Part shown: in pieces, positions 16,800 through 25,842 of the stretch | How positions within the stretch are numbered: position 1 is the stretch's first letter | How the letters are laid out: each line of letters opens with the position of its first letter | From: Micrococcales bacterium 31B | GTDB lineage: Bacteria > Actinomycetota > Actinomycetes > Actinomycetales > Dermabacteraceae | Direction of reading: 5' to 3' | Assembly (NCBI GenBank): GCA_022803075.1 | Contig: JAFFTF010000004.1 | Span: 207,299 to 259,417, forward strand | Length of the DNA stretch: 52,119 nucleotides | The notes under the pieces: generated by a model | What the model saw: only the letters and a program-made list of their open reading frames with translations | Databases searched by the model: none | Told to the model about the DNA's origin: nothing | Position numbers and translations under genes: made by a program

Positions 16800-18044
16800 T
16801 CACGCCCCGCGCAGCCGCACGTGTTCGCCCGAGAGGTCGTCCATCCGGCTCACGCCCAGCAACTGCAAGGTGCGCCGAACCTCCGCCTCCAGAATGCCGA
16901 GCGCGGCCTGCACCCCCGCTTCGCCACCAGCCATCAGACCGTACAAATAGGCGCGCCCGATCAGCACACCTCGGGCACCCAGCGCCACTGCCGCCACGAC
17001 ATCGGCCCCGGTCAACACGCCGGAATCGAGATATACCTCGGCCCGCGACCCCACGGCGTCCACCACGTCCGGCAGCAAGGACAGCGGGGTCGGGGCGCGA
17101 TCCAACTGCCGCCCGCCATGATTCGATACCACCACGGCGTCCGCCCCCGCATCCACCACGATGCGCGCATCCGCCACGTGCTGAATGCCCTTCACCACGA
17201 GATGCCCGGGCCACTCGGCGCGCAGCCACTCCAGATCGGCCAGCACGGCCGACGGATCAAACACGTGACCCACCAGCTCGGACACCGTGCCGTCCCAGTG
17301 CGTCAGCGACGCAAACTCGATGGGCCGCGTCGTCAACACATTGAGCCACCACGCCGGGTGCAACGACATATCGGCCAGCGTGCGCAGGCCGAGGGTTGGC
17401 GGAATCGTGAGCCCGTTGCGCGCGTCCCGCAGCCGCGCACCGCCGACGGGCGTATCGACCGTCAGCATCAGCGTGTCGTAGCCGGCCTCCCGCGCCCGCC
17501 GCACGAGGGAGCGACTCGCGTCGCGGTCGCGCCACAGGTAGAGCTGGAACCAGCGGCGACCCGCCGGATCAACCGCCGCGACCTCCTCGGGTGTCGTCGT
17601 ACCCATCGTGGAGAGCGTGTACGGCACCCCGGCGCGAGCGGCCGCCCGCGCAACCACCGTCTCGCCCGCGTGATGCATCATGCGCGTGAACCCCGTCGGG
17701 GCCAGCGCCAGCGGCAGGGCGTGTCGCTCGCCGAGCAGTTCGCGCGAGAGGTCGACCCGCGCGACATCGCGCAACACGCGCGGCTGAAACTCCACCCGAT
17801 CAAACTGACGTCGCGCCCGCCGCAGGCTGACCTCGCGCTCCGCGCCGCCGTCGACATAGTCGAACACCGCGCGCGGCACGCGGCCCCGGGCGATGCGGCG
17901 CAGGTCCGCGATCGAATGGGCGCGCTGCAGGCGGCGCCGAGTCGGGTTGAGCGGCGGAAACTGCGGATTCAGCAGGGGTCGGATCTCATGCCAGCGGGGA
18001 ACCTGGCGTCCGGCCAGCACGTCAGGTGGAATCAAACGAACCAT
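16800..18044 (-). CDS. lldD: FMN-dependent alpha-hydroxy-acid dehydrogenase (LldD2-like)
   Basis: About 414 residues spanning the complete FMN alpha-hydroxy-acid dehydrogenase barrel. Visible hallmarks are FDYVDGGAEREVSLRR near the N-terminus, ALAPTGFTRMMH, QLYLWRDRD, LTVDTPVGGARLRD, VVKGIQH (substrate lysine), VSNHGGRQLD with the catalytic His, and YLDSGVLTGADVV plus GARGVLIGR for FMN phosphate. The protein probably oxidises L-lactate, passing electrons to quinone; mandelate or glycolate are alternatives. The ATG at 18042-18044 begins the conserved region but has no clear ribosome binding site. It diverges from the thioredoxin-NHL gene with a 123-base gap. Confidence 0.9.
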   Translation of the reverse strand: MVRLIPPDVLAGRQVPRWHEIRPLLNPQFPPLNPTRRRLQRAHSIADLRRIARGRVPRAVFDYVDGGAEREVSLRRARRQFDRVEFQPRVLRDVARVDLSRELLGERHALPLALAPTGFTRMMHHAGETVVARAAARAGVPYTLSTMGTTTPEEVAAVDPAGRRWFQLYLWRDRDASRSLVRRAREAGYDTLMLTVDTPVGGARLRDARNGLTIPPTLGLRTLADMSLHPAWWLNVLTTRPIEFASLTHWDGTVSELVGHVFDPSAVLADLEWLRAEWPGHLVVKGIQHVADARIVVDAGADAVVVSNHGGRQLDRAPTPLSLLPDVVDAVGSRAEVYLDSGVLTGADVVAAVALGARGVLIGRAYLYGLMAGGEAGVQAALGILEAEVRRTLQLLGVSRMDDLSGEHVRLRGA

Positions 18045-18167
18045 GGCGAGAATGCTACGCGCCGCGACGGCGGGTGCGTTGGCAGTCGCACTGGCCCGCC
18101 GTGCGCAGAGATCAACCCGCGTGAACACGACGAAACAAAAGCGTGGCAAACGGTGTTGACTTGTACC

Positions 18168-20153
18168 GTGAGTGAGAATCAAAACGCAGCCCCGCGGACC
18201 CCCGCCATCAGCCTGCCCACGTCGTTCGCGCTGTCCTTCGACGGTGACACCATCGCGCAGGCCCCCGCGGCGCGCGAGAGCGGCACCGAGTCGATCCGCA
18301 AGCCGCGTGTGCGTGCGAGCGAGCTCGAGGGCCGAGGGTGGCTCAACACGGGCGGCAAGCAGCTCACCCTGGCCGACCTCAAGGGCAAGATCGTCGTGCT
18401 CGACTTCTGGACCTTCTGCTGCGTCAATTGCCTGCACGTTCTCGATGAGCTGCGCGAACTCGAGGCGCGCCACCGCGACGTGCTCGTGATCGTGGGAGTG
18501 CACTCGCCCAAGTTTGTGCACGAGGCTGACCCGGTGGCGCTCGCGGCCGCGGTCGAGCGCTACGAGGTCGAGCACCCCGTGTTGGACGATCCGAACCTCG
18601 TGACCTGGTCGAACTATGCCGCGCGCGCGTGGCCGACGCTCACCGTGATCGACCCCGAGGGCTACATCGTCGCGTCGATGAGCGGTGAGGGCCACGCCCA
18701 CAATCTGGAGATCTTGGTCGATGAACTGATCGCGGAGCACGAGCACAAGGGCACGCTGCACCGCGGCGACGGCCCCTACGTGGCGCCCGAGCCTGCCGCC
18801 ACCGACCTGCGGTTCCCCTCGAAAATCGTGGGGCTCGAGAGCGGCAACCTGTTGGTCACTTCGGCGGGTCAGCACCAGGTGGTCGAATTGGCCGCGGACG
18901 CCGAGACGGTGCTGCGTCGCATCGGCACGGGTTCGCGGGGCTTCGCCGACGGTGACTTTGCAGCCGCCGCGTTCAGCGAACCGAACGGCATCGCGCTAGT
19001 GCCTGCCGCGCTGCGCGAGCAGGGTTTCGACTACGACGTGGTCGTGGCCGACACCGTGAATCACGCCCTGCGCGGTATCAACCTCGCTCGCGAGACGGTG
19101 ACGACGCTCGTCGGGGCGGGCACCCAATGGATGCAGGGCGAGCCCGTCGGCGGCGCGGACCCACTGGCGGCGAAGCTCTCGACGCCCTGGGACGTCACGT
19201 ACTCGCGCGAGGTGGGCGCCTTCATCATCGCGATGGCGGGGGTGCACCAACTGTGGGCATTCGACCCCCTCGCCGCCTCACTCTCGGTGTACGCGGGCAC
19301 CACCAACGAGGGGCTCGTGGACGGCCCCCTGGCCGAGTCGTGGTGGGCGCAGACCTCGGGCCTCACGGAGGCACCCGACGGCACCCTGTGGTTCGCCGAT
19401 TCTGAGGTCAGCGCGTTGCGCTCGATTGTGCCGGGGCCGGACGCGCGCGTGGTAACGCACGTGGGTAAGGGCCTGTTTGATTTTGGGCACGTCGACGGTG
19501 ACGCAGCCGATGCACTGTTGCAGCACAACGTCGGCGTGGGTGTGCTGCCCGACGGGTCCATTGCGATCAGCGACACGTACAACTCGGCATTGCGCAGGTT
19601 TGACCCGGTGGCGGGCGAGGTGACGACCCTTGCGCGCGACCTGCGCGAACCCTCGGACACACTGGTGGTAAACAACGCCGACGGGTCGAGCGACGTGCTG
19701 GTGGTCGAATCTGCGGCGCACCGCATCACGCGAATTAGCCTGCCGCAAGACCTGAGCGAGGGCGCGCAGAAGGTGTTGGGCGAGGCGCAGCGCACGCAGC
19801 GGCCGGTCACGGAGATCGCGCCGGGTGACGTGCGGTTAGAGGTGATTTTCGTGCCGCCGACGGGGCATAAGCTCGATGACCAGTTTGGTCCCTCGACGCA
19901 GATTCAGGTGTCGTCCACGCCTCCCGAGCTGCTGCTCGCTGGCGCGGGAGACGGCACCGACCTCGTGCGCACGCTCACCCTCAACACTGCGATCGACGAG
20001 GGCGTGTTGCACGTGGCGGCCCGCGCGGCGTCCTGCGATGCCGACCCCGCCGTCGAGTTCCCCGCGTGCCACATGCATCAGCAGGATTGGGGCGTGCCCG
20101 TGCGGATCGCCGTTGACGGGGCGCGATCGCTCGAATTGCCCCTGCTCGGCTGA
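18168..20153 (+). CDS. Thioredoxin-NHL repeat protein (NHLRC2-like)
   Basis: About 661 residues. Residues 50-185 are a thioredoxin-like domain with the redox pair in FCCVNCLH (CxxC near 84-87). Residues 210-520 form NHL-type beta-propeller repeats (SAGQHQVVEL, GFADGDFAAAAFSEPNGIAL, VADTVNHALRGI, ISDTYNSALRRF). A C-terminal beta domain has two cysteines (AASCDADP, PACHMHQ). No signal peptide is seen, so it is likely cytoplasmic. The GTG start follows TTGTACC closely and lacks a ribosome binding site, suggesting a leaderless message. The bacterial family is widespread; its exact thiol-redox role is not established. Confidence 0.88.
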   Translation: MSENQNAAPRTPAISLPTSFALSFDGDTIAQAPAARESGTESIRKPRVRASELEGRGWLNTGGKQLTLADLKGKIVVLDFWTFCCVNCLHVLDELRELEARHRDVLVIVGVHSPKFVHEADPVALAAAVERYEVEHPVLDDPNLVTWSNYAARAWPTLTVIDPEGYIVASMSGEGHAHNLEILVDELIAEHEHKGTLHRGDGPYVAPEPAATDLRFPSKIVGLESGNLLVTSAGQHQVVELAADAETVLRRIGTGSRGFADGDFAAAAFSEPNGIALVPAALREQGFDYDVVVADTVNHALRGINLARETVTTLVGAGTQWMQGEPVGGADPLAAKLSTPWDVTYSREVGAFIIAMAGVHQLWAFDPLAASLSVYAGTTNEGLVDGPLAESWWAQTSGLTEAPDGTLWFADSEVSALRSIVPGPDARVVTHVGKGLFDFGHVDGDAADALLQHNVGVGVLPDGSIAISDTYNSALRRFDPVAGEVTTLARDLREPSDTLVVNNADGSSDVLVVESAAHRITRISLPQDLSEGAQKVLGEAQRTQRPVTEIAPGDVRLEVIFVPPTGHKLDDQFGPSTQIQVSSTPPELLLAGAGDGTDLVRTLTLNTAIDEGVLHVAARAASCDADPAVEFPACHMHQQDWGVPVRIAVDGARSLELPLLG

Positions 20154-20516
20154 CTCCATGGCGCATGCCGCCTGACATGTGCATTACGAATCAAGTGCCC
20201 TGACGCACGTTCGTCGACCCGTTGCTATGTCGGTTGTGCCGCCCCCGGGGATAGCGAACGTCACCGAAAGCCGGGCCCAGTACGTCACAATGTGTCACGT
20301 TTTGATAACCATTCGAACGCCGAGAGCTAGCACCTCGCCCCAGGTCGTTGCACAAGGTAACCAAAAAGCTTGCCGTGGGTAATTACCTGCCTCCGCATCG
20401 TCACGACGGGAGGGCTGGAGGGCGGGCGCGGGCTGGGAAGGGCCGCCGGAGCGTCCAAAACCCGCGGGCGGCGGCGGGACTCTGAGCCTGCCCGTAACGC
20501 TGCGTGACACTTGCTT
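20154..20516. other. Long non-coding region before the VaFE protein gene
   Basis: No coding potential is convincing. It holds a copy of the dispersed repeat on the minus strand (core GGACGCTCCGGCGGCC, 20441-20456 read in reverse), preceded by a 15-base block GGGCGCGGGCTGGGA at 20424 that also occurs next to the ino1 stop codon. A promoter for the downstream surface protein must lie here; I could not place it. Confidence 0.5.
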
Positions 20517-20568
20517 CTGAAGCTGCGCACGGAAACCATGTGGGTATCCCTCCGAGTGCTGCCTTCAG
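20517..20568 (+). promoter_or_regulatory. Structured 5' leader hairpin upstream of VaFE protein
   Basis: A three-part stem can be drawn: CTGAAG pairs with CTTCAG, then after a small internal loop GCAC pairs with GTGC, then GGA-A-ACC pairs with GGT-A-TCC around the loop ATGTG. All three helices are co-axial and nested, 35 bases before the start codon. This looks like a real RNA element, possibly a regulatory leader. It matches no riboswitch class I can recall. Confidence 0.5.
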
Positions 20569-20602
20569 CCGGGGGAATCCGTCAGTGAAAAGTGGGGACA
20601 TC

Positions 20603-22087
20603 ATGTTTGGAATTCGAAGCGCGCGCCTAGCGCGCATAGCGGCGGCAGCTGCCGCCGCGGCGCTGGTGGTCACGGGGGCCTCCCTGGCGCTCGCGCAGTC
20701 CGATGCGCTGGCCACAACGAACCCGGCCACCGGGGCGTCGGTGACCACGGTCGCGACCGATAAGGCCGATGGCGACAAGATCGTGGCGAAGGACGGCGTG
20801 ATCAAGGACGTCGTGACCTACGACGGCCTGCACGTGGGCACGATCTATGTGCTGCAGACGCAGCTGTTCGACAAGACCACGGGTGAGCTGGTCGACTGGA
20901 TGGCCGCGAAGGTGTTCCAGCCCTCCGAGTCGGGCGGCACGGTAACGGTCGAGATTCCCGTTCCGGCCGACCGCGAAGGCCACGAACTCGTGGTCTACCA
21001 GACCATTTGGGCCGGCGCCGACGCGCTCGTGGGCAAGCATCTCGACGAGATCGAGATTCGCCCGGGTGCGACTCCCGTGGTGGCCGAGAACAACCCGAGC
21101 AACCCCGACCAGACCATCAAGGTGACCCCGCCGCCGCCGGGCAGCATCACGGTCGTCACCCAGGAATGCTGGGGTCTGACCGGCACCTACGTGACCAACC
21201 TGATCGACGTCAACACGGGCAACGCGATCGAGTCGACCCAGGGTCTGAACCTCTCCGTCCAGAACATCCCGACCGGCCGCTACTGGATCGCGTTCTCGAA
21301 TGACACGATTCCGCTGCAAAACGCGCCGCGCTACGTGCTGCCGAGCGATACCGTCTGGTCGGTCTATGACCGCTCGGCGTACGCCCTGTGGAACCACGGC
21401 GGCACCGTCGAGTTCGACTACACGGCCGGTACCGACGTCACCTTCACCCTGGTCTGCGGCTACATGGACTTCAGCCCCGTCGCGCTCGACCTGAGCGGCA
21501 ACGGCCGCATCGACACCTCGAGCGTGTCGGCGCAGCCCGAGGGCGCGGCCTTCGACCTGCTCGGCACCGGCTCGCCCGTGCCTTCGGGCTGGCTGGCACA
21601 GGGCGACGGGTTCCTCGTGCGGCCCAACGCCGACGGCAGCGTGACCTCGCTCAAGAACCTGTTCGGAGGGTCGCTCGGCGAGGGCTACGCGCAGTTGCGC
21701 ACCCTCGACGCGAACCGTGACGGCGCTCTTTCCGGCACCGAACTCTCGGGCCTCAAGGTTTGGGTTGATTCCAACGGCGATCACCGCGCCCAGGCCAAGG
21801 AGATCAAGGGTCTCGACATGTACGGCATCACGAGCATCGGTACGCAGCACGCGGTGAAGCCCGTCGCCGACCACGGCAACGTCGTGATCGAGCACGGCAG
21901 CGCCACCAAGAGCAACGGCCTCAACGTGGTCGTGGGCGACGCGTACTTCCGCCTCGGCGTCGTCACCGGTGATAACTTCACGGCGGCCGCCGCGGCGCGG
22001 GGCGTGAGTCAGGACCGTCTCGCGGCCCTGCCCGCCGCCGAGCAGTCTGCCATCGCGCAGGCCTACGCCACGGCAGCTCGCCAGTAG
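20603..22087 (+). CDS. Secreted VaFE-domain protein with RTX-exoprotein-like calcium module
   Basis: About 494 residues. A signal peptide (1-33, ending LALAQSDA) is followed by one VaFE/T-Q-ester-type domain (45-150): VTTVATDKADGDKIV, VIKDVVTYDGLHVGTIYVL, DKTTGELVDW, VEIPVPADREGHELVVYQTIW. A middle beta domain has two Cys (TQECWG, TLVCGY). The C-terminal third resembles the module in large RTX exoproteins: SPVALDLSGNGRIDT, GWLAQGDGFLV, then paired EF-hand-like loops LDANRDGALSG and VDSNGDHRAQAKEI. No sorting signal is visible. The ATG is fixed by the signal peptide and GGGGA upstream. It is probably a cell-surface protein stabilised by an internal ester bond and calcium. Confidence 0.8.
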   Translation: MFGIRSARLARIAAAAAAAALVVTGASLALAQSDALATTNPATGASVTTVATDKADGDKIVAKDGVIKDVVTYDGLHVGTIYVLQTQLFDKTTGELVDWMAAKVFQPSESGGTVTVEIPVPADREGHELVVYQTIWAGADALVGKHLDEIEIRPGATPVVAENNPSNPDQTIKVTPPPPGSITVVTQECWGLTGTYVTNLIDVNTGNAIESTQGLNLSVQNIPTGRYWIAFSNDTIPLQNAPRYVLPSDTVWSVYDRSAYALWNHGGTVEFDYTAGTDVTFTLVCGYMDFSPVALDLSGNGRIDTSSVSAQPEGAAFDLLGTGSPVPSGWLAQGDGFLVRPNADGSVTSLKNLFGGSLGEGYAQLRTLDANRDGALSGTELSGLKVWVDSNGDHRAQAKEIKGLDMYGITSIGTQHAVKPVADHGNVVIEHGSATKSNGLNVVVGDAYFRLGVVTGDNFTAAAAARGVSQDRLAALPAAEQSAIAQAYATAARQ

Positions 22088-22094
22088 GCACAAG

Positions 22095-22140
22095 GGCGCC
22101 CTGAGCCGGACGGTTACTGCACCGATCGGCTCGGGGCGCC
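22095..22140 (+). terminator. Strong hairpin terminator after VaFE gene
   Basis: GGCGCCCTGAGCCG (22095-22108) pairs with CGGCTCGGGGCGCC (22127-22140) over 14 bases with one G-U pair and an 18-base loop. It starts eight bases past the stop codon and ends just before the TACACT box of the next gene. There is no U-run. Confidence 0.75.
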
Positions 22141-22157
22141 TGCGTTACACTCGGCGC

Positions 22158-22466
22158 ATGACCGAAGACCTCGAGCGCTGGGCCGATGCGCTGGCCCTGC
22201 TCGCCAACCCCCAGCGCCTCAAGGTGGTGCTGGCCCTGCACGGGCACCCGGGGGCGCGTGCGTCCGATATTGCGGACGCCGAGGTGACCCGTAATTATGT
22301 GAGCCGCACGCTGGCTGCGTGCGAGCGGGCGGGGCTCGTAGAGGGGGACTGGGACGGGCAGGCTCGGCGGTATCGCTTGACCCATGAGGGGGTGCACCGC
22401 GTGTTGCACGAGTTGGGCGCGGAGCACACGGAGCGGCACGCGGAGGACGACCACGCGGAGGCCTAG
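22158..22466 (+). CDS. ArsR-type metal-sensing repressor
   Basis: A 102-residue winged-helix protein (ALALLANPQRLKVVLALHGHPG, ASDIADAEVTRNYVSRTLAACERAGLV, in overlapping parts). It ends in a His/Glu-rich tail (HTERHAEDDHAEA) suited to bind nickel or cobalt, as in NmtR/KmtR-like sensors. The ATG lies six bases after TACACT, so the message is probably leaderless. It precedes a nickel/cobalt permease whose promoter carries a palindrome, so repression of uptake in metal excess is the likely role. The helix-turn-helix could also be called MarR-like; the context favours ArsR. Confidence 0.82.
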   Translation: MTEDLERWADALALLANPQRLKVVLALHGHPGARASDIADAEVTRNYVSRTLAACERAGLVEGDWDGQARRYRLTHEGVHRVLHELGAEHTERHAEDDHAEA

Positions 22467-22498
22467 TGCCCTGCGGTCCATTTTCGGCGCGCTTACAG

Positions 22499-22531
22499 TT
22501 GTGCCACATGCCGCACACGTAGCATGTGTGC
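22499..22531 (+). promoter_or_regulatory. Promoter and operator of the nickel/cobalt permease
   Basis: Two nested inverted repeats overlap: ACATGC-N10-GCATGT (22506-22527) and GCACAC-N7-GTGTGC (22513-22531). TAGCAT at 22520-22525 is a plausible -10 box and TTGTGC at 22499 a -35 box, with a 15-base spacer. Transcription would then begin at or just before the ATG at 22532, so the palindrome covers promoter and start. It is the likely site of the ArsR sensor encoded upstream. Confidence 0.6.
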
Positions 22532-23656
22532 ATGCCCGCATCGCGCACGCCGCCCCCACCGCACGTGGTGGCCCCTCAAGATCTCGCCGCAGCCACGGCC
22601 TGGCGCACGCAGGACACCCGCAAGACCTGGGGCATGTATGGCGTGATCGCCCTCATGCACGTGGTCGCGTTCGGCGTGGTGTTCCTGTTCATCCTGCCAC
22701 GCCACGACATTCACATCGGCGGCGCGGTCTTTAGCATCGGCCTCGCGCTCACCGCGTACACGCTCGGCGCGCGCCACGCGTTCGACCCCGACCACATCGC
22801 GGTGGTCGACAACGTCACCCGCAAGCTCGCGCAGGAGGGCCGTCGGCCCGTTAGCGTGGGCTTCTTCTTTGCCCTCGGCCACTCGACAATTGTGACCCTT
22901 ATGGCGCTCTGCCTCGCGCTCGGCGTCAAGGCCGCCAGCGGATGGGTCGAAGAGGGCAACCCCATTAACACCGTGCTGGGGCTTTTCGGCACCACGGTCT
23001 CGGGCGTGTTTCTCTACCTCATCGCGGCGTTCAACCTGTTTTCGTTTGTTGCCCTGCTGCGCGTGCGTCGAAAGCTGCGCCGCGGCGCGTTCGACGAACA
23101 CGAACTCGAATACCACCTGCACCAGCGCGGGCTGCTCGCGCGTCTCGTGGCCCGACTGACCGCACGCATCAAGAAGCCCGGCCACATGTACCCCGTGGGT
23201 TTTCTGTTCGGCCTCGGCTTCGACACGGCGAGCGAGATCTCGCTGCTCGTGCTCGCCGGAACGGCCAGCCTCGCGGGGGTGCCCTGGTACGCCATCATGG
23301 TGCTGCCGCTGCTGTTCACGGCCGGCATGACCCTCTTCGATGCGCTCGACGGCACATTCATGAACTTCGCCTACCAGTGGGCGTTTAAGAACCCCGTGCG
23401 CAAGGTCTACTACAACCTCATGCTCACGGGCATCTCCATCGTCGTCGCGTTCTTCATCGGCACCGTCAACCTCGCGCAGATGCTGATTCACCAGGCACAC
23501 TGGAGCGGCCCCGTCGCGGATGCCGTCAACGCGATCGACATGGAGAACTATGGGTTCTACATCGTCGGCATCTTCCTCGTGTGTTGGTTGGGAGCCGTCA
23601 CGTACTGGAAGCTCGGTAACGTCGAAGAAAAGTGGGCCCCGGTCACCTCGACCTGA
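22532..23656 (+). CDS. Nickel/cobalt permease, NiCoT family
   Basis: About 374 residues with eight predicted membrane helices. The family signature RHAFDPDHIAVVDN lies near residue 80, followed by FFFALGHSTIV and LGFDTASEI, the metal-binding motifs of NiCoT proteins. It imports Ni2+ or Co2+ for metalloenzymes; sequence alone does not decide which. Two ATGs are possible (22526 and 22532). I prefer the second because it lies six bases past TAGCAT, fitting a leaderless start. It is preceded by the ArsR sensor gene. Confidence 0.93.
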   Translation: MPASRTPPPPHVVAPQDLAAATAWRTQDTRKTWGMYGVIALMHVVAFGVVFLFILPRHDIHIGGAVFSIGLALTAYTLGARHAFDPDHIAVVDNVTRKLAQEGRRPVSVGFFFALGHSTIVTLMALCLALGVKAASGWVEEGNPINTVLGLFGTTVSGVFLYLIAAFNLFSFVALLRVRRKLRRGAFDEHELEYHLHQRGLLARLVARLTARIKKPGHMYPVGFLFGLGFDTASEISLLVLAGTASLAGVPWYAIMVLPLLFTAGMTLFDALDGTFMNFAYQWAFKNPVRKVYYNLMLTGISIVVAFFIGTVNLAQMLIHQAHWSGPVADAVNAIDMENYGFYIVGIFLVCWLGAVTYWKLGNVEEKWAPVTST

Positions 23657-23763
23657 CCGGATCGGGCCACCGGGGCGTCCGCCGCGCAAACCTGCACCGA
23701 ACCCCCATGAACTCAAGCTAGCGTGCAGTCGAATTGCCGGGGGCGTCCCGTAGAGTGGAGGGC

Positions 23764-25842
23764 GTGACTTTTAGCCCCCGACCGCCGGCTTGGCTGCCCG
23801 CGCCCCTGCGCGCTTTGCTGCCGGTGGCTGTATATGTGATCGTGCTTGCGATCATGGTGGGGCTCATCGCCTTCAAGTTGGGCCCTGGCGAAGAAACACC
23901 AAGCAAAAGCACCGCCGCGAATCCCGTAGTGCTCGTGGGTTTCACGGGTGTCAGTTGGGCCGATGTGAACGCCAATTCCACCCCCAATCTTTATAAGTTC
24001 CTCGCCAACGCCAACATGGGCGCGATGCTCGTTCGCACCAGTTCGCGTGCCAACACTGCGAAAGATGGGTGGACAAGCCTCGGGGCCGGCTCGATTCGCG
24101 CGGGTTACATCAAACCCGACACCCTCAACGCGTTCACCCTCATGACCATCAGCAATGGGCTCAAGAGTCACACGTACGGGGCCCTCGCGCCGTTCGCGCT
24201 GAGCGTCACGAATTCGACGACCGAGTTGCCCGCGGGGGAGGGCGCACTGCAGCGAGCGATAGTCAGCGACCTGACCGAACACACCGATGTCGTTGTCGTC
24301 GACGCGGGCAGGCTCGACGTCGCGACGTCCCCCGGGCGCGGTGGGGACGCGGCCGCGGCCCCGCGGGAGGGCTACTCCTCGCTCGCCGCGATAGATGCCT
24401 ATGTCGGCCAGGTGGTGCAGGCCGCGCACGTCGCCGCCCCCCAGGCCATGGTGATCGCGGCGTCCCTCGCCGACGATGGCCAGCCCAATGAACTGCGATT
24501 TCTTGCCTCGCAGAGCGCCATCAATCAACCTCCCGGGCTGCTTAACTCTCTCAATACCCGGCAGGCGGGCCTCGCGATGGTCTCCGACATCCTGCCCACC
24601 ATTGCGAACCACCTGAAGGCAACCCTGCCCCCCGGCTATCGCCCCGGCATGTTCGTCTCCCATGAAATGCCCTTCACCGAGGCGGCTCAGTCCGCCCTCG
24701 ACCGCACCCTCGCCGCCAACGCGATCGAACCGGGCGTGCAGAAGGCCAAGTTTTTCGTGCCGATGGGCATTCTCTTCGTGCTGTGTGTGCTCCCCACTTT
24801 CATCGCGATCTTCACGCAGCGCCGCGCGTGGCCGCTCGGCATCGCCTTCGCCCTCTCGCTACCCGTGTCGACGTACCTCGCGATGCTCGTTCCCTGGTAT
24901 CGGTCCGATACCCCGCTGCTGGTGCTCAGCGTAGTGACGTGCGCCATCGCCGCCGGGATCGCAATATTGGCCGTGACCGTGGGGCGCACTGCCTTCGGAA
25001 TCGGCGGCATCGTGGGGCTCACCACGGCGGTCGTGATTTACGCAGACGTGGCTACCGGCTCGACCCTGCAAATCTCGGCGCCCCTCGGAGAGCCCGCCAC
25101 GAGCGGTGCCCGCTGGTACGGCATGGGCAACATGCGCTTCGGCCTTGCTCTCAGCGGCATTGTCATGTTCATCGGCTGGCAGTTCTCGCGCCTCCCCGGT
25201 AAATCGGCAAGAAACCGCGTGCGCCGCACGCTGCTCGCCGCGGGTATCGGCCTTGTTTGCATCGTGCTGGGCGTGTCTCCCCTGTGGGGCTCAGACCTGG
25301 GCGGGCTCTTTGGCAGCGTCCCGGCCTTCATGACGCTGCTCTTTGTCGCCACCAACTTGCGCATCTCGCTGCGCCGGATGCTGCTGGTCGTCGGTGCCAT
25401 GGCGCTTGTGATCGTGGGCGTCTGTGTGATCGACTGGCTGCGGCCACCCGAGTCGCGCACCCACTTTGGCGACCTCGTCGACCGGGTCGTCTCGGGCGAG
25501 TTCTTCGACCTGCTGTTCGCCGTGCTTTCGATCAACATGAGCACGCTCTTCGCGGGTGCGAACTGGATTCTGCCGCTGCTCTTCGCCGCAGGCGGCTGGT
25601 GGCTCATCAGGGGCTGGAGGCGCTACGCCCTGTTCACCTACGAGCCCGCCCTGCGCGGCACGCTGCTGGCCATATTTCTGGGCGGCAGCCTCGCTTTCAT
25701 CGCGAACGACTCGGGCACGAGCCTCATCAGCGCCGTCGTGTGCATGGTCGTGCCCGTCGTGCTGCTAGCGATCGACGCCCAGCGCGGAGCCGACCTGCGC
25801 TTCGCCGAGAGCCGCATCGAACGCATGCGCAACGATCTGTGA
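23764..25842 (+). CDS. Membrane protein with extracellular alkaline-phosphatase-like domain
   Basis: About 692 residues. One N-terminal membrane helix (18-38) is followed by about 280 extracytoplasmic residues. These look like a degenerate alkaline-phosphatase/phosphodiesterase fold: VVLVGFTGVSWADVN, STPNLYKFLANANMG, GWTSLGAGSIRAG and DVVVVDAGRLD. The usual metal ligands are mostly not evident. Then come about 10 membrane helices to the C-terminus. The GTG at 23764 has GGAG at good spacing. Its stop overlaps the next membrane protein gene by four bases. Similar proteins occur in other actinobacteria, to my knowledge without assigned function; a cell-envelope role is likely. Confidence 0.75.
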   Translation: MTFSPRPPAWLPAPLRALLPVAVYVIVLAIMVGLIAFKLGPGEETPSKSTAANPVVLVGFTGVSWADVNANSTPNLYKFLANANMGAMLVRTSSRANTAKDGWTSLGAGSIRAGYIKPDTLNAFTLMTISNGLKSHTYGALAPFALSVTNSTTELPAGEGALQRAIVSDLTEHTDVVVVDAGRLDVATSPGRGGDAAAAPREGYSSLAAIDAYVGQVVQAAHVAAPQAMVIAASLADDGQPNELRFLASQSAINQPPGLLNSLNTRQAGLAMVSDILPTIANHLKATLPPGYRPGMFVSHEMPFTEAAQSALDRTLAANAIEPGVQKAKFFVPMGILFVLCVLPTFIAIFTQRRAWPLGIAFALSLPVSTYLAMLVPWYRSDTPLLVLSVVTCAIAAGIAILAVTVGRTAFGIGGIVGLTTAVVIYADVATGSTLQISAPLGEPATSGARWYGMGNMRFGLALSGIVMFIGWQFSRLPGKSARNRVRRTLLAAGIGLVCIVLGVSPLWGSDLGGLFGSVPAFMTLLFVATNLRISLRRMLLVVGAMALVIVGVCVIDWLRPPESRTHFGDLVDRVVSGEFFDLLFAVLSINMSTLFAGANWILPLLFAAGGWWLIRGWRRYALFTYEPALRGTLLAIFLGGSLAFIANDSGTSLISAVVCMVVPVVLLAIDAQRGADLRFAESRIERMRNDL

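Noticed and set aside
20154-20602. Possible c-di-AMP or c-di-GMP riboswitch before the surface protein
   Set aside because: I could not align the conserved blocks of either class. Only the simple nested hairpin is supported.
20627-22093. Long open frame antisense to the VaFE protein
   Set aside because: Low-complexity composition and no motif; the plus strand frame has signal peptide, VaFE and calcium modules.
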